Assembly (NCBI GenBank): GCA_038087015.1
Contig: JASBNA010000080.1
Span: 118,566 to 182,565 of the forward strand
DNA: 64,000 nt
Direction of reading: 5' to 3'
DNA from: Cerrena zonata
Lineage: Eukaryota; Basidiomycota; Agaricomycetes; Polyporales; Cerrenaceae
Positions within the stretch are counted from its first letter, which is position 1. Every line of letters starts with the position of its first letter. The position numbers and the translations under genes are program-made. The notes under the pieces were generated by a model. It was not told the origin of the DNA. It worked only from the letters and a program-made list of their open reading frames with translations, and searched no databases. Below are positions 10,786 through 22,542 of the stretch, in pieces.

Positions 10786-11681
10786 TCATCGTCCATGAGT
10801 GACCAACTCCTCAAACGCTTGTCGAACCTGTTTGATGAAGCTGTAGATATCTCTTGATTCGTTTAGTTCATCCAGAAGTATGGGTAAATTTGGCAGGAAA
10901 GGACTCGTGGTCGGTACTGAGTAATACACTCCGTTAATATGTGGGCTGTGGTAAAGGAACATGGACTCGCCTTTGTAAGTCTTCCCTGATACATCCATTA
11001 CAAAGCTGAACTCTCGATGTAGATCCGAAGGGTCAATATGCGTAAACCGAATTAGAATCTTGTCTTTGTCGATCCCTTCAATGGCACATTGTGTCCTGCG
11101 TTCAATTTCTGCGAGCTCGGGGGATATCTGGGAAGCATGTTTGTCTAGTAGATTGCGCTCGCGTTCGTTTGATGTAGGTATAAATTTAGGATCAAGTTTA
11201 TTTATGGAATACATACCACGCCGTAAATTCTGTACTATCGCTCGACGTTGCTCGATCTCAACGTCCAACGAGGCACACTTCTCCTTGATAGAGGCGAGTT
11301 TCCGAAGAAACGCTGCTACTGAGCTCTCTGCTTCTTTGCGTTCTTCTTGCTCCTTGCCAAGTACTACCGCACGGTCAACGCTTTGTACGTAGAGAAAGGT
11401 TTTTACTTCATACTAGTCATAAGTTCCAACTCCTTCACTTTACATTGGTTCGTCTCCTGTTCTAGTTGCTTTGATTTCTCCGCAATCTTTCCCTTATTCG
11501 ATACATAGTTGTTCTTTCTGTGAGTTATCTCTGTAACGGCACGTTGTGTGTAATTCGACACGGCTTTCAGGAAATTTCGTGAAGAGGTTTCATATGCTCC
11601 CAACCTGAGGTTGATGTGTGGATTTGGCTGGGAAAGAACGGTGGCAAGGTCAAGTTTCGACACCCGCACTACGTGTGGCAT
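10786..11681 (-). CDS. SPC25: Kinetochore protein Spc25
   Basis: complement(join(10786..11363, 11414..11681)), 281 aa. The ATG at 11681 opens MPHVVRVSKLDLATVL; the 50-bp intron has donor GTATGA, branch-like GTTGACC and acceptor GGTAG. Residues about 40-150 are a Glu/Lys/Gln-rich coiled coil. The C-terminal globular domain (about 170-281) has IRFTHIDPSDLHREFSFVMD and ends with ELNESRDIYSFIKQVRQAFE, the Spc25 C-terminal (PF08234) signature. Spc25 pairs with Spc24 in the Ndc80 complex that couples kinetochores to microtubules. A strong donor-like GTATGT lies in GMYSINKLD, but splicing there breaks the frame, so I left it as coding. The gene is divergent to the kinase at 11938 across about 256 bp. 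Confidence 0.9.
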
Positions 11682-11937
11682 GTTTAGTATACAAGATTTT
11701 CGTCGAAGAAAGTAGCTATAACAAAGTCGTGGTTGTAAGGAGGTTAAGGTTGACGCGACGCGAACCGCATCGATCACCATCACGCAGTGGCGGCCGATCG
11801 TGTCGTTCTTAATTTGGGACGCGGGGAAAGCCTAAAGTGTTTTAAGTTCAACTTTCAACCCAAACTCTCATCGCAACTGTCTCGAAGGCAGAAAACCTTG
11901 TATACCATTTCCCTCTTGACGACTCTGCACGAAACTC
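11682..11937. promoter_or_regulatory. Bidirectional promoter region, Spc25 / kinase remnant
   Basis: A 256-bp spacer between divergent start codons. No clear TATA box; it must hold the Spc25 promoter. Confidence 0.4.
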
Positions 11938-13099
11938 ATGTCAGGACTACCATCGAGGAAAGACCCGTTTCCCGGGCTGTCCGATATCCATATGAATACT
12001 TCGAAAGGATTAACAGCAAGTAGTCCAGATATCCACATGGCGACCACGAAGGGCATGATATTTGCTGCTCTAGGCGAACTTCACAAGTTAGGATATATTC
12101 ATCGTGATCTTAAACCAGAGGTTGGTCTCTAATATATCTTACCCCGCGAAGTATTTCTGAATATTTTATTCTCGATAGAACTTCTTGATTGATGGAACGG
12201 GACATGTCAAATTGACGGACTTCGGTTTGGCAACTGGTGCCTTGAATCCTCAAAGAATTGAGTCCTTGAAGGTTAAGGTAAGAATTTTGTCCCTTTCTAA
12301 CACACTATTTCATTGACGTAAATATTCCTATATCATTGTCGCACAGCTTGATAAAGTGAAGGACAATGAACTCGCTCATCGCTCTACCATGGAACGTCGA
12401 TCCATCTACCGATCCATTCGGAACCAAGATCCTCGCTACGCCGACTCAACTGTTGGCTCACCTAACTATATGGCACCTGAAGTCCTGCGAGGGAAACCTT
12501 ACAGTTACTCGGTGGATTACTGGTCCCTCGGATGCATTTTATTCGAGTTCCTGGCCGGCTTCCCACCATTCAGTGGAAGTACGCCTGAGGAAACTTGGAC
12601 AAATTTGAAGAATTGGTCTGCAGTACTGAAAAGACCACATTACGATAACCCGGAGGATGTGATTTTCAATTTGTCGGACATAGCTTGGGATGCCGTGCAT
12701 ATTAATTCCACGCCATAAACACTCTGACTAATTACGAGAAACTTTAGACTAATCGCACATGCTTCCGTTCGCTATTCGTCTCTTGACCAACTCAAATCCC
12801 ATACGTTCTTCAAGGGCGTAAAGTGGGACCACCTTCGCTCTGTCCGAGCTCCGTTCGTCCCTGCTCTCGACTCCGAAGTTGATACAGGTTACTATGATGA
12901 CTTCACCTCACCTGAAGATATGGAGAAATATGCCGAGGTTAAAGAGAAACAGCGTAATGTAGAGGCAGTCAGGGAGAAGGAAGAGCCATTCGCGAGGGGT
13001 GTATGGGTTGGATTTACGTTCGGAAAGAATGGTCCGAACGTGAAGGCATTGAATGCGATGGGTGGATCGGATGACGGCGCATTGACAACTATTTTCTAG
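11938..13099 (+). pseudogene. Dbf2/Sid2-type NDR kinase lacking the N-lobe
   Basis: Exons 11938-12120, 12179-12277 and 12347-about 12696, then a last block from about 12746 to the TAG at 13097-13099. Present are YIHRDLKPEN, LTDFGLATGALNPQRIESL, the NDR activation segment STVGSPNYMAPEVLRG, the DYWSLGCILFEFLAGFPPFS helix region, and a C-terminal tail with the hydrophobic motif GVWVGFTFGK. All are characteristic of Dbf2/Sid2 mitotic-exit/septation kinases. Missing are the glycine loop, the catalytic lysine and helix C. Instead about 40 unrelated codons (MSGLPSRKDPFPGLSDIH...) precede MIFAALGELHKLGYIH. The last junction is also faulty: after WDAV there is no GT-AG pair that keeps frame with LIAHASVRYSSLDQL. 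The C-terminus is otherwise clean, so loss is recent, or this is a chimeric gene with a non-kinase function. Confidence 0.8.
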
Positions 13100-13583
13100 A
13101 GTTGTCGAAGGAGAGGAGGTGAGATTGTCATAGAGAGAATATACAGGAATACATATAGTATACACGTAGATACCCATTTGCTTTCGTAGTTTCGCTTTCG
13201 AAAATGTTGTTTACAAGTTTGTCTTCATTCTTCCGTGAATAGAAGTATTAGCCTAACTGTTCTGGCTGTGTAGCTTCAAGCTTGTGATTCTGCATTCATT
13301 TTGATACTTCAATCATCATCATTATCCTTTGTATGCTCCCCGATCTAGTGCCTATTCCTCTCGTTAAGCATAGCTCTAAAAGCTAGTATTGAAAGGCACA
13401 ACACCATATGATGAAGATGACATCGGTGGTCCTCGGGTTCAAAGTTGAGGTTGAATATGAAATGAGAAAGTAGTAGTAGACGCTCGTATTTCCCAAACCG
13501 CGTCGGGGGCGGCAAAGTTGATCGACTCCTTTCTCTTAACACTTGATTCTCGCTACTTCATTGCATCTATATTCTATTCTCCG
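13100..13583. other. Intergenic, kinase remnant to DUF262 gene
   Basis: No gene seen. Contains the 3' region of the kinase remnant and the DUF262 promoter. Confidence 0.4.
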
Positions 13584-16110
13584 ATGTCGGATGATTTTGA
13601 CTTCTCGGACCATACTGAACTCGATGACGAACCAGAGATCCCTCTCTCTCAAACGTCCCCTTCCAAGAAGGGGAAGAAGACAGATAACCCTCAACTAATC
13701 ACTGGAGCTCTTCGTATTCCTCGGACGGCGAACTACTCTGCAGAATCGTTATATTGTTCGTAACATATCTTGGGCTTACAGGATGCTCTCTAAAAGACGT
13801 TGAATAGCTCAAATGGTCTCTGGTGACATCAATCTTGGCGCAGACTATCAACGAGGTACGCTTCTGTGGGTTTACCTAACATGACACACCGTTCAAGACC
13901 ATGCAGATGTTGTATGGCCGGACACCAAGCAAATAGGTGCGCTAATACTATATTAATAATATCTGCAGATGACTGACCATGTTGTAGGTGTAATAGATTC
14001 ATTATTTCGTAACTACTATATCCCTCCCATTATCTTCGGTATGTACAATAACGATGCTTTCATACACTCTACGACTGATCTTGTTTCAAGCGGTCAAACA
14101 AGAATCTGATGGCTCTCAGAAGCGTGTTTGTATAGATGGCAAACAACGACTGACATCTGTCTGGAGGTGGGTCATGCAACCCTATCCCTTTGTGTACGCC
14201 ACTCACCTTTGTTATGTGGTAGGTTTATGGATGGACATGTACGTGTTATTTTGAACATACCTGGTATATATTACTAACTTCTTATCAGATCCCATGTAAT
14301 GATTTCTTTCAGACCTCCCGTTTCGCGATTTGACTAACTGGTTCATGGGAAACCCTTTCAGATAAAAATCCGTAAGTCCTCCGAAGCATGTTTCTGGAAT
14401 GTCTGTTTAAATAACTGCAATAGAACCTCCGGTGAAAAATATTTCTACAAGTCAAACGCAGCTAGGAAAGGAGGTAGAGTTCTACCCGATCACTACAGAC
14501 ACATCTTCCGCAATAAGACTTTTGTATGTCATACTTATTTCAACTTGGTGAAGAGGTCATTCATTTGTTATAGGGCTGTGTCGAGTACGATGGAATAACT
14601 GAGAACGAAGAGCGGGAGGTATTCCAGGTAGGATCCACCTTGGTCGTTGTAACTTGGTTACTGATTTCCCTCAGCGTGTCCAACTGGGTATGGCGCTCAC
14701 ACCGGCCGGTACGTGTAATTCAGCTTCTCTTCTTTTTCTAATACTGATGTTACATCAGAGCGAATGCAAGCCATCAGTTCACCACGAGCTACCTTCATCC
14801 GTGAAATACTACCAGAGTTTGTCACAGATGGTCTCTCTGCCTATCTCGAGTGGGATACAAGTCGAGCTGCAGATTTCCGAGGCATTTCTACTGCAATCTA
14901 TCACATTGAAAATTGGATCGCAAATGGCCCACCCGGACTTCCTACTCTCACGAAGTGGCTGTCTCATAAAGAGGACTTCCCTGACAAGACCAAGCAAGAT
15001 CTGAGACAAACTTTCGCAATTTTCCTCGCGTTAGCCAAAGACGTTAAATTGGCAAAAGTCTTTAAAATCCCAGGAGTGAAGAAAGTGGCACCTGTGGAAA
15101 TTATTGCCATCTCAACCTTAATAGCCCGGTTTAAGGGCGAGATGTCTTTGGCTCAATTGTCAGAGGCCATTGGTGATATGCGAACTGATATTCGAAAACA
15201 CGAAACGGATATTCGTAATAATAACCGGTGTTTGAAATTACTAAACACCTTTATCGAACGTCTCAAGCCACCGAAAGTCGCCGGAACAACTGCAGCTAAA
15301 CTGTTACCCATCTCGTCTCTCAAGCGGAAACGAGAAACCTCAAACGATTCGGGGTCGGATGCATCCGAAGGGGCGATATCAGATGGGAGCGTGTATGAAG
15401 AGAAAGCGAAGAAGAAACCGCCGAAGAAGAGTGCCAAATCCGAGCCGAAACCCCCATCAGCCAAAGCAGAACAACCTAGAGTTGAACAGCTACCAACACC
15501 GTCTTCCACCACCCCTGCGAAGCCCGAACCCACCTCTCGCCCACCCTCACGGCCTCTGTCGCCGCCGCGTAACGCACCATACCCTGGTCCTTCGGGGCAC
15601 TCATATTCAAACCTTCCTCAGCCTATGCCTATTTCAACACGGTTACAAGCCATTCGTGCGGCGAAGGATTCAGTGGCACGACCTCCCCCGCCTAGTAATC
15701 ATTATGATGAACCCCAGCAGTCGCGTTATCCTCCACATTCTCCGTATGAGCAGCATCCGCCGCAGTATGAATCTCATCCCCCGTACTCCCAGTCGCAACA
15801 TCCGTCACAAACGTATTACTCGACGCAACAACAACCTTACTCTCAACCTCCCCCTTCACAGCAGCAGCAGTATCGACAGAGTCATCCTTCACCTCTAACA
15901 CCTACTTCGCAGCAGCACCCAGTCAGTTCACTGTTGTCACGAGTCGGGCCTCCTGGTCAAGAACCGCCGCCGCCGCCCCCATCGCGGTATGCGACGGGAG
16001 CAAACGCGTTTGGGAGGCCTCCAACGCAACCTCGGAATCATAACGACAATCACTGGCCTCAACGACGTAATTCTGGTCCAGGTCCGTATGGTGACGGTGG
16101 TTGGCGTTAA
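13584..16110 (+). CDS. DUF262 (GmrSD-like) domain protein with P/Q-rich tail
   Basis: Twelve exons: 13584-13755, 13808-13855, 13907-13936, 13988-14038, 14091-14166, 14223-14238, 14289-14319, 14362-14371, 14424-14523, 14574-14627, 14675-14708 and 14759-16110. They sum to 1974 nt (657 aa) with the frame kept throughout. The acidic start MSDDFDFSDHTELDDEPEIP leads into the DUF262 core: RTANYSAESLY, GADYQRDVVWPDTKQIGVID, FRNYYIPPIIF, then IDGKQRLTSVWRFMDGH (the ParB-like D-G-x-Q-R nucleotidase motif). LPDHYRHIF, CVEYDGITENEEREVFQRVQ and LGMALTPAERMQAI follow. After about residue 390 a basic, acidic/Ser-rich linker gives way to a 200-residue Pro/Gln/Ser/Tyr-rich disordered tail. In bacteria DUF262 is part of type IV restriction (GmrS); its fungal role is unknown. 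The 10-nt exon 8 is the least certain junction. Confidence 0.85.
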
Positions 16111-16368
16111 CGATGGACAATTACCTTGTACGCATACGATAATATCCTCATGGACCTTACACTGCTTAATCATAGAGCTAGTGTATTCCTACCTACCCTT
16201 TGCTTGCTTTCTTGCTATCTGTAAATTATTACAGCAGTCATTTACGTCGCCGTAGGCTTATTCTCCGTCTACTGAATATCATATTAAGCTCGGATATATT
16301 CCAAGCTCTACACATTGTCGACATTCGTCTGCTTGGTTTCCTGGAAACGAAGTTTGGTGGAATATTAT
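16111..16368. other. 3' spacer between convergent genes
   Basis: 258 bp between the DUF262 stop and the aminopeptidase stop. It must hold both 3' ends; no hairpin or repeat noted. Confidence 0.4.
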
Positions 16369-19037
16369 CTAGGCCAAACCGATGTCCTGAAAATGGACGA
16401 GGTCAGTTTACATTATATAATAGAGTTGATGTACTGACTCTTTCGATCATTTTCTGCGCAATTGGATGGAAGTGTTCCCTCGCACTCTTGAAAGTATTGG
16501 CGGCCAAGTCCGAGTCCACTCTATGCACGAGCCAGAAGATGGGTCTGCAGTACTTCATCCTTCCTTTTACCATGTTGGATCCATCATGACCTACGATCCA
16601 TCCCGCTGCTTCCTTCGCGAACGTACGAGCGGCGTCAGACTTTGGATCTTTGAGAGCAAGCTGGAAGAACCGGTCTCGGATCTCGATATTAGGTGTAGAA
16701 GCGAATCCGTATATTTTGCCAAGGTGGAAGATATGTGAGGAAGGGAGGGCCTCGTAGGCGTGTTCTAATCGTTGTTGAAAGACAACTGAATAAACAGGGT
16801 GGGTATCAAAGAGAGAATTTAGATGAGATGACGACATACGTTTTTGGTTTGAGTTAAAATGCTTGATATCTTCCTCCGAGAATTGCAACAGATCAGAAGA
16901 TGAACGAGAAGCATACCATTTTACAGCTAGGTCGTGTGACTGCTCAGCCAAACTAGTGTCGTACTCATTTTTTACTGGTAGTTCCATGCCCTCTCCGAAA
17001 AGCCATGCCTATTCAAAGCAATGAGAGACTGAGTCACTTATGCGAAAGAAAATCTCTTACATCCCAGTCCACAGAATCGAGGAGTTTGACCTTTTCATTG
17101 CCGCCATTGTTCTTGAAGTATTCGTAGATATGGTCTTTCCACTGCCAGGTTGTTACGCTCTTCCCCTTGAATGTGTTAACGTAATCTCTTATGTATGCAA
17201 GAAATACGTCTAGTCCGCCAAGAAGACGTTCTATCACGGACACTCTATCAGCATCCAAATTGAATGGTAAATCAAGACATACCCAGATACAACAATAAAT
17301 TAGACCCCTTTTCGTACGGAACCCGACTGTACGCATCGTTCGGGTCTTCACTCTTATCGAAGTCGATTACCAATCGCTGGTACCTTGGCCTATCGCTGAA
17401 CCTCTTCAAATCATCTTGTAAGTTTTTGTACCCGATGATGTACTGGAATCCACGTTCGGCCTCGCCACGTAGGACCTTGGAGAGAACGCGTTCCATGTAA
17501 ATTGTGAAACCTTCATTGAGCCAGAAATGAGCGAGATGTGTCTGGCTGTTCGAAGAAAATAATGAGTTATTTGTGGGTGAAGGATTGAAGTGTCTACTTA
17601 CGTGACATCGTTGCCAAACCATGAATGCGTCATTTCGTGGACCACGACATCGACCAAGGTACGATCACCAGCCAGGAGAGCTGGAGAGATCAATTTATGA
17701 GCATTCCACAGATGCACATTTCGTGTAGAGGACGCACTTGGAGTCAAGAACGAGATGCATGCATTCTCCTATAAGAAGATGAATGAGGGTGGATTTCAAA
17801 TGGCGGTCCTCGAAAATGCTCTTTAAGAACATACCATGCCGCCGTAAGGGAACGAGGGAGGCAAAACTAACAGGTCACATACGCCAAATCTATATGGTGT
17901 CACGAGAGACTCCTCGGTAGCCAAGAACCTGACAAATTAAAGATAGTTCAGATATGAATACGGAGGACTGGAGTGTATTTACCTAGTAGTATCAGCTTCG
18001 AACTCCCAGTAAGCAGCATCGATTAGCTCTGGCTCAGCCCAAATACCGCTGGTCCATTCCTTGCCCTCAGGTTTGGGGAACTCGCGGTATCTAAAATTAC
18101 CTGCTGCAATGGCGATGAGATACGACGGGATCGGGATTGGCTAAAAGATCGGTTTTCTAATGAGTATTTATTGGGCTTAGTCTTCGAGTTACTAACCTGT
18201 TTGTACGTGTAAGTGACAACATCCTTTCCGATTTCCTTGTCTCCATGAGGAGCACCAGATACTGGAGGAGATATACGGATAGCTGAGAGCAAGACAGGAA
18301 GCACAGATGCTACGCTAGCCGTGTAAGTCTAAGAAAGACCGTAGTTAGCACGACAGCAGAGAGAGCGGACTTACTACTCACGATTTTGGCCGCAGAGGTA
18401 TCCTGCAAAGGAGCCATGCTACGCGCATAGACCGGTTGGGCCTGACTGAAGAGACATGGAAATTTCTCTCCTTGAGTTTGCCTAGAGGATCATCAACTTC
18501 ATTATCGTACCCCGTTGTCGTGCAAGCTACTTCGTAGGGGAGACACATACTCTTTATCAATGAATTGCAAAGCAACACAGCCTTTAGTAGTTTTGTAGTG
18601 AGTGGTGACAGTCACCCTACTTCCTGTCTTGAGACCTGATGGCAGGGGAATGTGAAGCGCAGATCCCACGACAGGGTGGACAGGTCCAACTGTGTACTAG
18701 CGTTTAATGTTAGTCGCAGATAGTCGGATACCAGAAGACCACAGATACCTCTACTTGTTTACCCTCAACTTCAATCCTTTCGAGGTCAAGAGCCAGTGTA
18801 TCGAATCTGAACAAGATTTCAATAAAACATTGACGTGGCGCAGACGACAATCGTGACTTACATTACCTCAGATACGTCATCCTCATGCACCACTAAAGTA
18901 TGCGTAGCACATCCGGAGATCACTTTTACATCAAAATCGATTGTCCAATCGAAATGGACGTGCTCCGAAGAAATTTGGAGGTAATTGGTCTGAGTTACTG
19001 GGTCTAGGTCTGAGATAATGTTAGCCATCTTCGCCAT
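16369..19037 (-). CDS. Leukotriene A4 hydrolase-type M1 aminopeptidase, complete copy
   Basis: Fourteen exons (minus): 18862-19037, 18749-18806, 18551-18696, 18382-18481, 18197-18328, 17983-18140, 17835-17928, 17738-17768, 17602-17680, 17283-17545, 17061-17230, 16840-17008, 16439-16785 and 16369-16386. They total 1941 nt (646 aa), frame continuous, introns 51-66 bp. The intron at 17681-17737 is in frame and easily missed. The protein has the substrate-exopeptidase motif [14 protein letters not shown], the zinc site [10 protein letters not shown] (17625-17639) with the third ligand in [12 protein letters not shown], and the helical C-terminal domain typical of LTA4H ([30 protein letters not shown]). 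It ends ERDIGLA. Yeast LAP2 and mammalian LTA4H are homologues: cytosolic zinc aminopeptidases with epoxide hydrolase side activity. A truncated tandem copy lies just upstream. Confidence 0.93.
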
Positions 19038-19633
19038 CTATAGTCGGGTCTCAAAGTACGATTCGGCCAAGCAATCCAGGAGTCCTCCATTATATAGAGA
19101 ATTATGGATAGGTTGTCACCAGTGGTCGTCCCATCATAACCTGGACATTTATCTCTGCGATCTTGCCAATGTCGTGTTATCTGATAAGAGGTTCCTTGTG
19201 GGGTTAGCATCTAAACGCTAATCCGCGACTCCGAGATTGCCCTCCTCCGAGTCCGACTCAGACACCTATTGGCTCAGCTAGGAAGACTGATTAGCCCAGG
19301 TCTGAAGAAGAATATCCTAGGAAATATGTCGAGACTTTAGCGAAAGAGACTAGAAACAATTCACGAACCGCATAACTTTTCTTGAACGTAATCGTGCCAA
19401 TACTGTCAATCGATGATGCCATCAGCCAAGGTATCTTTCTTCATGCAGTTCAGTATGCGCTCATTCGCGCAAGCCCTGGAAAAATAGAAATGCGTCATTA
19501 CTAGGTGATCAATCACAGTAAGTGGCTTGTCGGGCTGCTGAAGCTGGTGCTTAGTTTAGTGCTGTGAAAGAATCGATCTATGCTTGTTTTGTATGTGTAC
19601 ACTTGCTATTCTTCTATTCAACCCATAGGCCAC
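19038..19633. other. Spacer between tandem aminopeptidase copies
   Basis: Promoter and 5' region of the complete copy; no ORF supported. A splice-acceptor-like CTATAG directly precedes the ATG at 19037. Confidence 0.4.
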
Positions 19634-21895
19634 CTACACCAATCCGAGATCCTAGAAAGGGGGATATAAGTTCAATCAAAAACAAAGAAGGACATACTCT
19701 CTCAATCAGCTTCTGAGCAATTGGGTGGAAGCTCTCCCTCTCTTTCGTGAGGGTGCTGACAGCTAACTCTTTGTCGACTTTGTTCACAAGCCTGAAGATA
19801 GGTCTGCAGAATTTCATCCTTCCCTTCACGATGTTGGTTCCGTCGTGACCTACAACCCACTCCGCTGCCTCCTTGGCGAAGACGTGCGCGGCGTCGGATT
19901 TGGGGTCCTTAAGAGCGAGTTCGAAGAATCGTTGGCGGATTTCGACATTCGGAGTAGAAGAGATGCCGTAAAGTTTGCCCATTTGAATGATGTGAGTAGA
20001 CGGGAGGGCAGCGTAAGCATCCTCTAGACGCTCTAGGAAGACGACTAAAGACGGAGTTAGGGAAAATTGGGATAGACGAAATGAATACTGTACTCACTCA
20101 TCTGGTTGGTATTGAAATCCTTGATATCGTCTGCTGAGAACTGGGAGAGATCTGACGAAGAACGGGCAGCATCCCATTGTGTAGCCAACTCGTACGCCTG
20201 CTTCGCCAAGCTTGTATCGTATTCTAATTTCACTGGCAGTTCCAAACCTTCTCCGTAGAACCATGCCTATATGAGGGAGAGAACTTGGTCAATGCGTAAC
20301 ATTCAGAAGGGCGTAAGAAATCCTTACGTCCCAGTCAACACTATTAAGGAGCTTGATCTTCTCATCGCCGTCATTGTTCTTGAAGTATTCGTAAAGATGG
20401 TCTTTCCATTGCCAAGTCGTGATACTCTTGCCCATGAAGGTGTTGACGTAGTTGTTGATGTAAGCAAGGAAGACATCCAGACCACCAAGGAGACGTTCTG
20501 AAGGCCAATTGAACATATGCGAAAATGAGAGGGAACAAATTACATACCCAGGTACAGCAAGAAGTTTGCATCCTTGTCGTATGGGACCCGACTGTAAGCT
20601 TCATCGAGATCCTCACCTATTTCGAAATTGATGACCAAGCGTTGATACCTAGGTTGATTCTCATAGCGCTTCAGATCATCTTGCAATGCTTTGTATCCGA
20701 TGATGAAGGAGAATCCACGTTCGGCTTCACCGCGTAAGACCTTGAGAAGCACACGTTCCATGTATGTCGTGAAACCTTCGTTGAGCCAAAAGTGAGTGCT
20801 GTGTGCTTGACTAGTCACAAATGATGTCGTGAGCCATAAGGATCAAACATAATGCGATTGGAAAGTAGTGACTTACGTGACTCCATTGCCGAACCATGAG
20901 TGAGTAAGTTCGTGAACCACAACATCAGTTAGAGGGCGATATCCAGCGAGAAGTGCTAGAGCGGATGGCTGAAATAAGTTCCATGAGTCATCAGAATATG
21001 AACGCTACGAACTGGGTGTCAAGAACGAGAGGCAAGCATTTTCCATACCACCGTACGGGAATGAAGGAGGCAATCCAGCAAATCATATACACCGAATCTG
21101 TATGGCGGTACGATCGTCTCCTCAGTTGCCAAGAGCCTACATTCAATGTATATGTTAACAAGTGTCCGTAGTATATAATTAGTGGTAACACGAACCTTGT
21201 TGTATCAATCTCAAATTCCCAATAAGCAGCATCAATGAGCTCAGGTTCGGCCCAAATACCACTAGTCCACTCTTTGCCTTCAGGTTTAGGGAATTCATGG
21301 TATCTAAAGTTACCACCGGCGATAGCAATGAGATATGTTGGGATTGGAATAGGCTAACATATATACTTAAGTAACAAGCGGGCCGCGGATACGTGAGAAT
21401 ACTCACTTGCTTGTAAGTGTATGTGACAACGTCTTTTCCGATTTCTTTGCCACCATGAGGAGGGCCAGTGGATGCCGGTGACTCTTGAATAGCGGATAGC
21501 AGAACGGGTAACACAGATTTCACACTAGCTGTGTACGTCTGTAGCAGTTTAGTTCAGCCGATGCGAATATGCAAGTAGTCTGATACTTACAATCTTTGCT
21601 GCAGGTGTATCTTGCAAGGGAGCCAAGCTACGTGCATAAATCGGTTTACATTGACTGAATAGACACGGGAATGTCTTGCCCTGAGTCTGTCTGTGTGAGC
21701 AAGCATCATAATGTTAGGGTCATAATTTTCATATAGACACTACACTCACTCTTTATCAAGAAATTGCAGAGCAACACCCCCCTTGGTAGTCTTATAATGA
21801 GTGACTACGGTCACTTTAGCTCCGGTCTTAAGACCAGCAGGAAGTGGAATATGAAGGGCCGAACCCATCACGGTGTGGAGTGTTCCGAGTGTATA
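19634..21895 (-). pseudogene. Tandem LTA4H-type aminopeptidase, 5'-truncated at intron 2
   Basis: The exon pattern mirrors the complete copy at 16369-19037. Its first surviving exon corresponds to exon 3 and starts at 21895 after a good acceptor (CAATAG|TATACACTCGG). Catalytic features are intact: GGMENACLSFLT, HELTHSWFGNGVT (zinc site at 20900-20914), WLNEGFTTYMER and a C-terminal GRMKFCRPIFRLVNKVDKEL. It ends ERDLGLV at 19634-19636. Exons 1-2 (about 78 codons of the N-terminal beta domain) are absent: intron 2 runs into AT-rich, Helitron-associated DNA at about 21920. No stop or frameshift is evident in the remaining exons, so loss is recent. Use of the internal Met in [13 protein letters not shown] could still give a shortened protein, so 'pseudogene' is an inference. 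Confidence 0.8.
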
Positions 21896-21897
21896 CT

Positions 21898-22500
21898 ATT
21901 GAATCGTTGTCGACTCGGAGTAAATAAATCTCATAATTAGAAATTTTACCAAAAATTAGATGAGAATCTACTTTGAGGTTAGTTTGATTGAACAAGATTC
22001 TGAATTTGATTAGAATAATTTCTTACATTAGAGAGAAACATACTTTGAGATTAGTAGAATTAGGCACAATCCTAAATTTTATTAGAACAATGAGTAAAAT
22101 TATATAAAATCCTACTTTCAATTATAGAAAATACTGAGATTAGAGGAAAACCTATGTTTAATTTGATATAGTAGTATTATTAGATAGATTTATGTTGTAA
22201 TTAGATCAGATTCAGATAAGTTGGATAAATTAGAAATTCAAATTAGAATTAGATCTAATTTAAATCTAATTTACTATCAATTCGCAGAGGAGGTTTTTCA
22301 TGATGTGACTTCTAATCTAAAACCTGCTATGAGCTTGAAAGTGATTTGAGCTATGTAAGCCTGTGAACCCTTGTGTAATAATGCCTAAAGGTTGTTGATC
22401 TTATGACTTATTTGTCAAGACTGAAAGATAATTCTGTCTAATTTTGACAATATTAAAAAAGGGGGTTGTCAAATGTATTGAATTATGTGAACTGTGCAGA
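21898..22500. repeat. AT-rich block with short diverged repeats
   Basis: A/T-rich sequence with recurring words such as CTACTTTGAGGTTAG, ATACTTTGAGATTAG and AGATCTAATTTAAATCTAAT. It joins the broken intron 2 of the aminopeptidase to the Helitron helicase remnant, and is probably part of that element. Confidence 0.45.
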
Positions 22501-22542
22501 TTGTAGCTTATTCACTCTAATTGGATAGAAGGGTTTTCTCTG

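Noticed and set aside
11150..11215. Intron with GTATGT donor inside Spc25
   Set aside because: No acceptor keeps the reading frame, whereas reading through is open.
15153..15901. ORFs of 126 and 179 codons overlapping the DUF262 gene
   Set aside because: Shadows of the biased P/Q/S-rich tail coding sequence in other frames.
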